Below are positions 1-10,154 of a DNA stretch of 64,000 nt, piece after piece. Under the pieces are notes generated by a model. The model saw only the letters and a list, made by a program, of their open reading frames with translations, made no database searches and was not told where the DNA came from. Every line of letters begins with the position of its first letter. Positions within the stretch are counted from its first letter, which is position 1. The position numbers were made by a program, and so were the translations under genes. This DNA comes from Carnobacterium divergens. GTDB lineage: Bacteria > Bacillota > Bacilli > Lactobacillales > Carnobacteriaceae. The stretch covers positions 1,191,246 through 1,255,245 of the forward strand of contig NZ_LT992558.1 of assembly GCF_900258435.1 (NCBI RefSeq), in the 5' to 3' direction.

Positions 1-94
1 ATACACCTGTTCCCATGCCGAACACAGAAGTTAAGCTTCTCAGCGCCGATAGTAGTTAGGGGTTTCCCCTTGTGAGGGTAGGACGTTGCCACGC
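1..94 (+). rRNA. rrf: 5S ribosomal RNA, 3' part
   Basis: The window opens inside a 5S rRNA. The bases match the conserved 5S core (CCCATGCCGAACACAGAAG near the start) and finish with the usual GGACGTTGCCACGC 3' end. About 20 bases of the 5' end lie outside the window. The tRNA array follows 10 bases later, so this is the tail of a complete rRNA operon. The exact 3' end may differ by one or two bases. Confidence 0.95.
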
Positions 95-104
95 TTTTAG
101 TTAT

Positions 105-178
105 TCCGCAATAGCTCAGTTGGTAGTAGCGCATGACTGTTAATCATGATGTCGTAGGTTCGAGTCCTACTTGCGGAG
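105..178 (+). tRNA. tRNA-Asn (GTT)
   Basis: The 7-bp acceptor stem TCCGCAA/TTGCGGA closes and the discriminator is G. The anticodon GTT is at 139-141 and the T-loop is TTCGAGT. No CCA is encoded. First tRNA after the 5S gene. Confidence 0.96.
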
Positions 179-230
179 TTACATAGTTTTCTATGGTGTT
201 ATTGAGTTGTATTGAGATTTAAATGAATCT

Positions 231-320
231 GGAGAGTTGTCCGAGCTGGCCGAAGGAGCACGATTGGAAATCGTGTAGGCGGTGAAAACTGTCTCAAGGG
301 TTCGAATCCCTTACTCTCCG
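231..320 (+). tRNA. tRNA-Ser (GGA)
   Basis: A 90-nt class II tRNA with a long variable arm. The acceptor GGAGAGT/ACTCTCC closes. Anticodon GGA is at 266-268. The CCA end is not encoded. Confidence 0.96.
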
Positions 321-334
321 TATCAAAATAAATA

Positions 335-406
335 GGCCCGTTGGTCAAGCGGTTAAGACACCGCCCTTTCACGGCGGTATCACGGGTTCGATTCCCGTAC
401 GGGTCA
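335..406 (+). tRNA. tRNA-Glu (TTC)
   Basis: Acceptor GGCCCGT pairs with ACGGGTC. The anticodon stem CCGCC/GGCGG carries TTC at 368-370, and the T-loop is TTCGATT. Confidence 0.96.
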
Positions 407-417
407 TAGTTTTATCT

Positions 418-490
418 GGAGGTTTAGCTCAGCTGGGAGAGCATCTGCCTTACAAGCAGAGGGTCAGCGGTTCGATCCCGTTAACCTCCA
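418..490 (+). tRNA. tRNA-Val (TAC)
   Basis: Acceptor GGAGGTT pairs with AACCTCC. Anticodon TAC is at 451-453 in a TCTGC/GCAGA stem. A T-run follows directly. Confidence 0.96.
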
Positions 491-569
491 TTTTTTTTAA
501 AATTTTCAATCATACTGATTGACACAATTATAGAAAAATAAATGTGACGTAATAAATAAAGCCTATTTT

Positions 570-643
570 GGTCTGGTAGTTCAGCTGGTTAGAATGCCTG
601 CCTGTCACGCAGGAGGTCGCGGGTTCGAGTCCCGTCCAGACCG
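570..643 (+). tRNA. tRNA-Asp (GTC)
   Basis: Acceptor GGTCTGG pairs with CCAGACC, with discriminator G. Anticodon GTC is at 604-606. It follows a 79-nt AT-rich gap with no visible gene. Confidence 0.96.
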
Positions 644-672
644 CTTTAATAATTTAATGTTTTTCCCTATAT

Positions 673-748
673 GGCTCGGTAGCTCAGTTGGTAGAGCAAT
701 GGATTGAAGCTCCATGTGTCGGCAGTTCGATTCTGTCCCGCGCCACCA
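673..748 (+). tRNA. tRNA-Phe (GAA), acceptor stem with one mismatch
   Basis: The anticodon stem ATGGA/TCCAT carries the loop TTGAAGC, so the anticodon is GAA. The CCA end is encoded (746-748). The acceptor halves GGCTCGG and CCGCGCC leave a T-C mismatch at pair 4-69, where a G-A-G-C-C 3' half would be expected. All other stems close, so the gene is probably functional. Confidence 0.92.
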
Positions 749-753
749 TTTTT

Positions 754-837
754 GGAGGGGTAGCGAAGTGGCTAAACGCGGCGGACTGTAAATCCGCTCC
801 TTTGGGTTCGGCAGTTCGAATCTGCCCCCCTCCACCA
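754..837 (+). tRNA. tRNA-Tyr (GTA)
   Basis: A class II tRNA with a long variable arm. Acceptor GGAGGGG pairs with CCCCTCC. Anticodon GTA is at 788-790 and the CCA end is encoded (835-837). Confidence 0.96.
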
Positions 838-862
838 TTTTTTATGTTTTTTAATTTAATAC

Positions 863-936
863 AGGGGTATAGTTTAAAGGTAGAACAGTGGTCTCCAAAA
901 CCATTAGTGTGGGTTCAATTCCTGCTACCCCTGCCA
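863..936 (+). tRNA. tRNA-Trp (CCA)
   Basis: Acceptor AGGGGTA pairs with TACCCCT, with discriminator G. Anticodon CCA is at 895-897 and an encoded CCA end is at 934-936. Confidence 0.96.
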
Positions 937-950
937 TTTTTTATTGTTAT

Positions 951-1024
951 GGCGATTGTGGTGAAGTGGTTAACACAGCGGATTGTGGTTCCGCCACGCG
1001 TGGGTTCGATCCCCATCAGTCGCC
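951..1024 (+). tRNA. tRNA-His (GTG), copy 1
   Basis: It has the extra 5' G at position -1 facing discriminator C, the hallmark of tRNA-His. Anticodon GTG is at 985-987. It is almost identical to the next gene. Confidence 0.96.
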
Positions 1025-1064
1025 TTTAAGGTATTTTTATTTTATTATTTTCTATTTTTATGAT

Positions 1065-1138
1065 GGCGATTGTGGTGAAGTGGTTAACACAGCGGATTGT
1101 GGTTCCGCCATGCGTGGGTTCGATCCCCATCAGTCGCC
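1065..1138 (+). tRNA. tRNA-His (GTG), copy 2
   Basis: A tandem copy of the tRNA-His 40 bases upstream, differing by one C-to-T change just after the anticodon stem. The short flank before it (TTATGGCGATT-like) is also shared, so this looks like a recent local duplication. Confidence 0.95.
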
Positions 1139-1148
1139 TTTGTATTAT

Positions 1149-1220
1149 TGGGCTATCGCCAAGCGGTAAGGCAACAGACTTTGACTCTGTTATGCGTTGG
1201 TTCGAATCCAGCTAGCCCAG
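1149..1220 (+). tRNA. tRNA-Gln (TTG)
   Basis: Acceptor TGGGCTA pairs with TAGCCCA, with discriminator G. Anticodon TTG is at 1181-1183. Confidence 0.96.
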
Positions 1221-1245
1221 TTTTTTATTAATATTTTTAAATGGT

Positions 1246-1316
<71 letters not shown>

Positions 1317-1354
1317 TTATCATTGTTTAAAAATACTAGCTTTTTGTTAATTAT

Positions 1355-1438
1355 GCCGGCGTGGCGGAATTGGCAGACGCGCTGGACTCAAAATCCTGTG
1401 CCCGCAAGGGCGTGCCGGTTCGACCCCGGCCGCCGGTA
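1355..1438 (+). tRNA. tRNA-Leu (CAA), integration target
   Basis: A class II tRNA with the variable arm TGCCCGCAAGGGCG. The anticodon loop CTCAAAA gives CAA (1389-1391). Its last 53 bases lie within a 57-bp direct repeat found again at 5273-5329. The gene is therefore the attachment site of the downstream element and has been kept intact by the repeat. Confidence 0.95.
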
Positions 1439-1442
1439 TACT
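1386..1442 (+). repeat. attL: left 57-bp direct repeat of the integrated element
   Basis: Bases 1386-1442 are identical to 5273-5329. The repeat begins in the anticodon loop of tRNA-Leu and runs 4 bases past its 3' end. This is the classic footprint of tyrosine-recombinase integration into a tRNA 3' end. The left copy completes the functional tRNA; the right copy is an orphan tRNA fragment. Confidence 0.92.
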
Positions 1443-1443
1443 T

Positions 1444-1487
1444 AGAGCATCAACGTTTTCATTAACGTTGGTGCTCTTCTTTTTGTC
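1444..1487 (+). terminator. Terminator after the tRNA array
   Basis: A perfect 14-bp stem (1444-1457 with 1464-1477) and a 6-base loop are followed by TCTTTTTG. It ends transcription of the rRNA/tRNA operon. It lies just inside the element, and a related hairpin is found past the right repeat. Confidence 0.9.
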
Positions 1488-1615
1488 TTGGTTATTTTTA
1501 GGAGAGTCTCTAATTTGAGCCATAAATGTCTCCCATATAGCATAAATTGACTAATATAGGAAGTATTGCTATGATTAAGTAATTAGTTAATACCTTTATG
1601 AAGGGAGATAAATAC

Positions 1616-1789
1616 ATGAGCATTAAAAAATTGAATATGGCATTGTATATTTATGTATCAGCTATAATTGTTTTGCTTTTACTGTCATTTTTTTACAATA
1701 ACTGGAAAATTCTTATTAGTGGGACAGGTGTATTTTCTGTTTTGATGTATTATATTTCTATTAAGCTGAAAAAATCTGATAGTAATTAA
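1616..1789 (+). CDS. Small membrane protein (57 aa), element cargo
   Basis: Not recognised. The ATG at 1616 is preceded by GAAGGGAGAT; an in-frame ATG at 1598 lies before that ribosome site, so the shorter form is preferred. The product has two hydrophobic segments (about residues 9-28 and 34-50) joined by a short loop, and a lysine-rich tail. It lies alone between the tRNA terminator and a strong inverted repeat. A small integral membrane protein is the most that can be said; it might be accessory cargo or an orphan of a larger gene. Confidence 0.5.
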   Translation: MSIKKLNMALYIYVSAIIVLLLLSFFYNNWKILISGTGVFSVLMYYISIKLKKSDSN

Positions 1790-1816
1790 ATTAAGTTTAT
1801 TAAATGCCTTAAAATA

Positions 1817-1863
1817 TCAACGTAAGCCACTCACTTCGCTAGGGAATGAGTGGCTTACGTTGA
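1817..1863. repeat. Perfect 17-bp inverted repeat, 13-base loop
   Basis: The arms 1817-1833 and 1847-1863 are exact reverse complements. No T-run follows on the plus strand and the minus side is also poor in T, so this is not a simple intrinsic terminator. It could be a hairpin in the 3' end of the upstream small transcript or a recombination or origin-type structure of the element. Confidence 0.75.
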
Positions 1864-1887
1864 GTTAATGAATAGACATCAAAAGCA

Positions 1888-1930
1888 AAAGAGAGGAGTT
1901 TCAACATAATGATAAAGCTGAAACTCCTTT
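1888..1930 (-). terminator. Terminator of the methyltransferase gene
   Basis: The arms 1895-1903 and 1919-1927 (GGAGTTTCA/TGAAACTCC) form a 9-bp stem. On the minus strand the stem is followed by a T-rich stretch (CTCTTTTG), 43 bases or more after the methyltransferase stop codon. Confidence 0.65.
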
Positions 1931-1972
1931 CATTTGAATAACCCATTCAACTTGTTTGAACTTTTCTTTTAA

Positions 1973-2593
1973 CTATATTTTTCTAATTTTATAAAATATC
2001 CAGTCTTTTTGCTGTTCCATTTGCATTAGTTCTAATCCTAAATCACTAAGATATTTTTCAAAAGAACTTTGTTCTTTTAGATGATATAAAAAGTATTTTA
2101 TTTTAGCATACTCACAACCAATAATAAAAATACCGTCACTAGAAAGTATTCTTCTTATTTCTAAAAAACTTCCACGAAGATCAGTCCAATGAAAGTGATT
2201 TTGGAATGCACAGACTAAATCAAAGTGGTTTGAAGGATATTGAGTTTTATTGATATCTTTTTTTTCATAGGCTATATTATAATTCGAATTCCGGAACTTG
2301 GCTTGCTCAATAGCTTTATCCGAGATATCTATCCCAATTATAAAATCAGAGATAAAAGTGTTACTAATATACTTCGTCGTTGCACCATTTCCTACGCCTA
2401 TATCCAAAATATTATCAAAACTTTGTTCTTTCAGAAAAGATAGACTCCATATAGCCATGGGTAGATAAACATTATTCCATAATTTCATCATCATACTGCC
2501 AATCCAACCAGAAGGTTGGATTGATTGTCTTAAAAGCTGTTGATATAAAAAATACAAGGTTATTATTAATAATAATATAATAAAAAGTGTCAT
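1973..2593 (-). CDS. Membrane-anchored class I SAM-dependent methyltransferase
   Basis: 206 aa. The N-terminus is a single strongly hydrophobic segment (residues 3-18), followed by a Methyltransf_11/25-type Rossmann fold. Motif I is LDIGVGNGATT (about 64-74), the acidic end of strand 2 is IIGIDIS (about 87-93), and motif IV is FDLVCAFQNHFHW. The family transfers a methyl group from S-adenosylmethionine; the substrate cannot be told from sequence. The anchor suggests action at the inner face of the membrane, perhaps on lipids or quinones. It is the only enzyme in the element besides the integrase, so it may be its fitness cargo. The family call is firm; the role is unknown. Confidence 0.85.
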   Translation of the reverse strand: MTLFIILLLIITLYFLYQQLLRQSIQPSGWIGSMMMKLWNNVYLPMAIWSLSFLKEQSFDNILDIGVGNGATTKYISNTFISDFIIGIDISDKAIEQAKFRNSNYNIAYEKKDINKTQYPSNHFDLVCAFQNHFHWTDLRGSFLEIRRILSSDGIFIIGCEYAKIKYFLYHLKEQSSFEKYLSDLGLELMQMEQQKDWIFYKIRKI

Positions 2594-2796
2594 TTATTTT
2601 CCTTTCTGAATCATGGTTAAATAGAAATAAAATTTGTTTTTAGCATAGTAAATAACTTGTTTAGAGTTATTTTGCTACATACATTATACCATATAAAGTT
2701 CTTTTAAGTTTTGACTACATAATACTTTCTTCATAATAAATGAATTTAGTTTAACTGTATCTTATTTTGAAATATTAGTAACCGTCATTATAGATG

Positions 2797-2842
2797 AAGA
2801 AAGAGCTTAAACGTTATTATTACGTTCAAGCTCTTTCTTTTT
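2797..2842 (-). terminator. Terminator at the end of the integrase gene
   Basis: A stem of about 15 bp with one mismatch (AAAGAGCTTAAACGT paired with ACGTTCAAGCTCTTT, ending at 2837) lies directly after the integrase stop codon at 2841-2843. T-runs flank it on both strands, so it may act in both directions. Confidence 0.75.
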
Positions 2843-3953
2843 AGAATAAGTCATTTAGCTTGTCTGACATGCTTTTCTGCTTACTTGGGTAAAGATGTCC
2901 ATATGTGTCGTAAGTCGTTTGAATAGAGGCGTGACCGAGTCTTTGCTTGATTGGGAATTCCTTTTCTCCATTCTCAATTAATAAAGCAACATGTGAGTGC
3001 CTAAAGTCATGAATCCGAATCCGTTTTAGCTCGGTTGTTCGTTCTAGAATGGCGTTGTACTTGTTAGTTACCATGTATCGAGTGATGATACTAGGGGCAA
3101 ACTGAAAGACTTGTAATTGTTCTACATCATCAGTAAATCGGTATAACCTAGCGGTTTGTGTCTCTTTCCATGATTGTAATTCATCAACTAAGTTACTTTG
3201 AATTGTTATTTTACGTTTACTGGCATCTGTTTTTGGTTCGTTGAGTATGGTTCTCCCTGGAAGATGTATAAGTGTTTTATTTACGTCAATTTCTTTTCTG
3301 TTAAAGTCGATGTCGTCCCACGTTAACCCCAGCAATTCACCAATACGCATCCCAGTTGAAAAAAGTACCTTGAAAATTAATTTGTATGAGCTATCATCTG
3401 GTTCTAGTAAGGTTAAAAATTGTTGGAACTCTTTTACAGTCCAGTAGTTCATCTTATGCTTAGGTACGGGCAGTCTTTTAATCTGAGAACAGGGGGTTTC
3501 ATTAAGAAAACCTTCCTTAACGGCAATGTCTAATAGTTTTTTCATTAAGATCATTTGTTTATTGACAGTGTTGTTAGTTAAATCTTTATCTAACAATGTT
3601 TCTCTGAATGCGTCCATATCCTTGTAGGTTAAAAGGCCAATGGTTGCGTCTTTGAAGTACGTTGAAAAGTGTTTATTATAACTGCAGTTTTGCGATGAAA
3701 TATAGCTCTCTTTGCGTTGTTTTTTCTTGTCTTCATCTTTCATTATCTCGTATAAGATGTCGAGTGAAGCTCCCTTAATAGTAGAGTAGTCACCATATTT
3801 CGTCATTCTGTAATAACTTTCTAATTCTAAAGCCTCCTTACGGGTCTTTATATTCCTTTTAATGAATCGGTTTCGCTTACCAGTAACAGCATTGTACCCC
3901 TTAGAGATATCTAGTTTCCATGTGTCTTTACCTTTTTCTTTTGTGACTGACAT
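2841..3953 (-). CDS. int: Tyrosine site-specific integrase of the tRNA-Leu element
   Basis: 370 aa. An N-terminal AP2-like arm-binding segment is followed by a SAM-like core-binding domain and a phage-integrase catalytic domain. The catalytic residues are visible: Arg in STGMRIGELLGLTW, His-x-x-Arg in HDFRHSH, His in RLGHASIQTT and the nucleophilic Tyr in YDTYGHL. The ATG at 3953 is chosen because the upstream GTG sits on the ribosome site GGAGC; it lies 2 bases past the stop of the DUF3173 gene, so the pair is probably translationally coupled. It would recombine the 57-bp tRNA-Leu repeats. Sequence is full length with no frameshift, so activity is plausible. Confidence 0.95.
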   Translation of the reverse strand: MSVTKEKGKDTWKLDISKGYNAVTGKRNRFIKRNIKTRKEALELESYYRMTKYGDYSTIKGASLDILYEIMKDEDKKKQRKESYISSQNCSYNKHFSTYFKDATIGLLTYKDMDAFRETLLDKDLTNNTVNKQMILMKKLLDIAVKEGFLNETPCSQIKRLPVPKHKMNYWTVKEFQQFLTLLEPDDSSYKLIFKVLFSTGMRIGELLGLTWDDIDFNRKEIDVNKTLIHLPGRTILNEPKTDASKRKITIQSNLVDELQSWKETQTARLYRFTDDVEQLQVFQFAPSIITRYMVTNKYNAILERTTELKRIRIHDFRHSHVALLIENGEKEFPIKQRLGHASIQTTYDTYGHLYPSKQKSMSDKLNDLF

Positions 3954-3955
3954 TA

Positions 3956-4189
3956 TTAACACGCTCCTTTTGATTTTAATGTACTAATTTCTTTGAGTTC
4001 TGATGTTAAGTCGATTCCAAGCATGGTATCAATTGTTTTTACAGGTACACCACCTAATCGTTTGTTGTCGTAAAAATCGAATCCATCAGCTACTAGTAAT
4101 GCTTTGGCTTTCTTAATGATGCTTTCGGCTGTGCAATGTCCGTATCCTAATTCGATTAAATCCTGTTTAGTTAGTGTTAAATTTTTCAT
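3956..4189 (-). CDS. DUF3173 family protein, integrase partner
   Basis: 77 aa. It resembles the DUF3173 proteins found directly upstream of integrases in Tn916-type integrative elements: a small basic helical protein with the typical LGYGHCTAESIIKKAK and YDNKRLGGVPV segments. The ribosome site AAAGGAGAA precedes the ATG well. The stop codon lies 2 bases before the integrase start. An excisionase or recombination directionality role is commonly suspected for such neighbours but is not shown; this is inference from position. Confidence 0.8.
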   Translation of the reverse strand: MKNLTLTKQDLIELGYGHCTAESIIKKAKALLVADGFDFYDNKRLGGVPVKTIDTMLGIDLTSELKEISTLKSKGAC

Positions 4190-5272
4190 AAAAGTTGTTC
4201 TCCTTTGTATTTGGTTTATTCGGTTCTAATGACCTGAAATCATTATTTCCGCAGTCTAACTTTTTGTAAAGTACCTTTATCCTAAAATATTTCTTTATAT
4301 ACTCCTCAAAAGAGCTTCTAAAGTTCAAAGAAGGTAGGGGCTTTTAGTATCAAAGTTAGACGATTTCATCTAAGGTAAAAATCTACATATAGGGTGGTGA
4401 AAACAACTTCTGAGTACCCCAAGATAAAGAAGCAAAATAATTGGAAATTTAAGTTGATTTATCTGATTCATTAGACCTTTGCTCTAAAACTAAAATGACA
4501 GTGAACAATTAACTGGAAAATTATGTACAAGTTACAATAAAATGAGTTTGTGTCAGTTTGGTTGAGTGAGATTTAAAATCAAGTGATCGGTGAGTATATC
4601 TATTCGACAATAAGTTCAATATATTTATAGTCCCATTAATTGGAGGAATGGTTTTTTCAATGTTTAGCTCAAATTGGATATCTATGAAATTTGGAAAAGA
4701 TATGATTGTAACCTTTATTATAAAATTGATTCTGTTAGCTGTTTGGCTGTTCTTTTGGATAAGTTGTGGTTATTATTTTATGATTTTAGCTAACCTTATA
4801 TAGAGTTTAAAATGGAAAGGTTAACTGTTTTTAATTATAGATAGGACCTCTGTCTAGGATAAAAAGATAAAAGAGTTCTGCAAAAGAATTTAACTACAAG
4901 AATCTTTTTTGTATGCTGATGTATTCTAGCTAGAGTGAAATGAGATTTAAGTCATTCGTTTATGCCTGGAATAAATCATCTAATCAAACTGAGCAGATAA
5001 GATATGAGAGAGGTAAGCATCTAATCAAAATATTCAACCATCTAGCCTAATTTCACTAGACAAGCGTTTGAATAAATGCTATACTTTGTTAGTAATCAAT
5101 ACAAGTAGAGATATTTTGAACGAGATAGTGCGAATGAGTTCTTGCTATTAGTTTCTATATATCACCAAATAGTTTCCTGAAAGACTAAGTTGTAATCAAT
5201 TCTAATTGGTTATGGATGACTTAAGTCTTATTTAATTTTATGTAAGAATGTCAAATCGGGTCTCTGGCTGAA
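4190..5272. other. Element right part, about 1.1 kb with almost no coding content
   Basis: Apart from two tiny reading frames (near 4397-4474 and 4648-4803) I see no gene. The stretch is very AT-rich and stops are frequent in all frames. One of the small frames (4397-4474, GTG start) gives a 25-residue basic peptide that looks like a cut-off N-terminus. This suggests lost replication or transfer genes. It must also hold the promoter of the DUF3173/integrase pair and integrase arm sites, which I could not define. Confidence 0.5.
4648..4803 (+). CDS. Possible small membrane peptide (51 aa or 47 aa)
   Basis: A GGAGG at 4642-4646 precedes two in-frame ATGs. The first (4648) is too close for the ribosome site and the second (4660) is rather far. 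The frame ends at TAG 4801. The second half is strongly hydrophobic (about residues 21-50), consistent with one or two membrane helices. It is not recognised and may be a relic of a conjugation gene or an expressed single-span peptide. Confidence 0.35.
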   Translation: MVFSMFSSNWISMKFGKDMIVTFIIKLILLAVWLFFWISCGYYFMILANLI

Positions 5273-5329
5273 ACTCAAAATCCTGTGCCCGCAAGGGCGT
5301 GCCGGTTCGACCCCGGCCGCCGGTATACT
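5273..5329 (+). repeat. attR: right 57-bp direct repeat, orphan tRNA-Leu 3' end
   Basis: Identical to 1386-1442. It contains the anticodon loop, variable arm, T-arm and acceptor 3' half of tRNA-Leu but no 5' half, so it cannot form a tRNA. It marks the right end of the element. Confidence 0.92.
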
Positions 5330-5332
5330 AGT

Positions 5333-5371
5333 AGTATCAACGTTTCTAACGATTCGTTGGTACTTTTTTTT
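5333..5371 (+). terminator. Terminator beyond attR (likely the original tRNA-operon terminator)
   Basis: A 10-bp stem with one G-U pair (5333-5342 with 5355-5364) is followed by eight Ts. It shares the AGNATCAACG and CGTTGGT arms with the hairpin at 1444-1477. Before integration this would have been the terminator just behind tRNA-Leu. Confidence 0.85.
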
Positions 5372-5446
5372 ATTTTTTGTTGTAATATAATCAGAGAAAA
5401 TGAAAAATAGAATTTCATTTATAAGAAGTTATTTTTTTGGAAGGGA

Positions 5447-5475
5447 TTGACATTAAGCGCTTACAATGTTAATGT
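5447..5475 (+). promoter_or_regulatory. Promoter of the beta-glucoside operon with overlapping cre site
   Basis: TTGACA (5447-5452) and TAATGT (5470-5475) are spaced by 17 bases. Between them lies a catabolite-responsive-element-like palindrome: on the minus strand 5466-5452 reads TTGTAAGCGCTTAAT, matching the cre consensus at 13 of 15 positions including the AAGCGCTT core. CcpA bound here would block RNA polymerase, giving glucose repression of licT-bglP-bglA. Confidence 0.75.
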
Positions 5476-5508
5476 ATATGATATAAATAGGATTTACATA
5501 CAACATAT

Positions 5509-5602
5509 GGATAGTGATTGTTTCGGCAAGCTAAACCTAATACAACGTTTATAGTAAGGAGTGCAAACTTCTTTGACTATGAAGGTGTATTAGGTTTTTT
5601 TC
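5509..5602 (+). promoter_or_regulatory. LicT-type RAT site with overlapping terminator in the licT leader
   Basis: A ribonucleic antiterminator sequence (about 5509-5540) reads GGATAGTGATTGTTTCGGCA then AGCTAAACCTAA and is a close relative of the known LicT/SacY target hairpins. Its 3' end overlaps the left arm of a 12-bp terminator stem (AAACCTAATACA, 5533-5544, with 5586-5597) followed by seven or eight Ts. Without LicT binding the leader terminates; with active LicT it reads through. licT thus controls its own transcript. Confidence 0.9.
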
Positions 5603-5625
5603 ATGAAAGGCGGGGTGTGAAAGAA

Positions 5626-6468
5626 ATGCTAATAGAAAAAATTCTAAATAATAATGTTGTGATCACAAAAGATCGCTATGGAAATGAAATTATTATTATG
5701 GGACGAGGATTAGCTTACTGCAAAAAAATTGGGCAGAAAATTGAGAAGGATAAGATTGACAAAGTTTATCGATTAAGTAGCGATGAATTGTCACAAAAGT
5801 TTCAAGAGCTGCTCTTAGAATTGCCTATTGAGTATTTAGCAATAGTTGATCAAATCATTGATTACAGTAAAGAAATATTAGATGCGGAACTGAATGATTC
5901 TATTTATATCTCCTTAACAGATCATGTTTTTACCTCTATGGAACGAAAGAAAAATGGACTGCAAGTTCGCAATGCATTACTCTGGGACATTAAACGTTTC
6001 TATCCTAAGGAATTTAAAATTGGCATGAAAATGATTGAAAAAATAAAAGAACATTACGACATTGATCTTCCAGAAGACGAAGCAGGCTTTATTGCGTTGC
6101 ATTTAGTTAATGCTCAAACTGGAAATTCTGAAATGAACAATATGTACGATTTAACCAAAATTATTCAGGACATTATGAATATCATTACGTATTACTTTAA
6201 AATCACCATTGATGAAGATTCAGTCTATTTTTATCGATTTACTACACATTTACGATTTTTTATTTCGAGAATGCAGTCTAATAAACCTTATAAAAATGAG
6301 ACTGATGAGGATTTGTTAGAAATTGTACGAAAAAAGTATTGGAATGCCTATCAATGTGTCGATAAAATTGCTGAATTTTTAGCAGTTAATTATCATTATG
6401 AAACATCCACTGATGAACGTTTATACCTAACCATTCATATTGCAAGAATTGTTGAAAAGAATGGTTAG
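5626..6468 (+). CDS. licT: BglG/LicT-family transcription antiterminator
   Basis: 280 aa. It is an RNA-binding antiterminator that responds to beta-glucosides through PTS phosphorylation. The N-terminal CAT RNA-binding domain (about 1-55, IEKILNNNVVITKD, then GRGLAYCKKIGQKI) is followed by PRD1 (about 70-170) and PRD2 (about 175-280). Candidate phosphorylated histidines lie in TDHVF, ALHLV and TTHLRFF. The start is ATG 5626: an in-frame start at 5518 would lie inside the RAT hairpin and terminator and adds residues that are not part of the family. It is first in the operon with bglP and bglA, whose leaders carry its RNA targets. Confidence 0.95.
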   Translation: MLIEKILNNNVVITKDRYGNEIIIMGRGLAYCKKIGQKIEKDKIDKVYRLSSDELSQKFQELLLELPIEYLAIVDQIIDYSKEILDAELNDSIYISLTDHVFTSMERKKNGLQVRNALLWDIKRFYPKEFKIGMKMIEKIKEHYDIDLPEDEAGFIALHLVNAQTGNSEMNNMYDLTKIIQDIMNIITYYFKITIDEDSVYFYRFTTHLRFFISRMQSNKPYKNETDEDLLEIVRKKYWNAYQCVDKIAEFLAVNYHYETSTDERLYLTIHIARIVEKNG

Positions 6469-6549
6469 TCATAATATAAAATTTTAAAAAGGGGGGTCAG
6501 AAAGCTAGCAGGTAAGGTAAGCAGGAATTGACAGAGACATGAAACATTT

Positions 6550-8515
<1,966 letters not shown>

Positions 8516-8607
8516 ATGGAACAAGTGAGCGTGTATGTTGGTGAGTCAATTATTGACATACACGCTTAAATAAAAGAGCAAAAAATAAATTTAAAAGGAG
8601 CGATTGA

Positions 8608-10077
<1,470 letters not shown>

Positions 10078-10113
10078 GAGTGGATTGAAAATTTTGCTAC
10101 AATTAAATACAAG

Positions 10114-10152
10114 AAACGCCCCAAAAAGAACTGTTCTTTTTGGGGCGTTTTT
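10114..10152. terminator. Bidirectional terminator after bglA
   Basis: A perfect 17-bp stem (10114-10130 with 10134-10150) with a 3-base loop and T-rich flanks serves both bglA and the convergent VOC gene. Confidence 0.93.
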
Positions 10153-10154
10153 AT

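Larger units (their letters stand above)
1387..5329. mobile_element. Small integrated element in tRNA-Leu (ICE or phage-satellite remnant)
   Basis: About 3.9 kb lies between two identical 57-bp repeats of the tRNA-Leu 3' end. The contents are a small membrane peptide, a methyltransferase, a tyrosine integrase with an upstream DUF3173 gene, one more possible membrane peptide and a long non-coding stretch. No replication, conjugation or capsid gene is visible. The base composition is more AT-rich than the flanks by eye. The integrase/DUF3173 pair is typical of Tn916-like integrative elements of Firmicutes (family knowledge). I infer a decayed or minimal element that may still be excisable if the integrase is active. 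Confidence 0.88.

Noticed and set aside
5518-5625. Upstream extension of licT
   Set aside because: The extra region is the RAT hairpin and terminator of the leader; the family start is at 5626.
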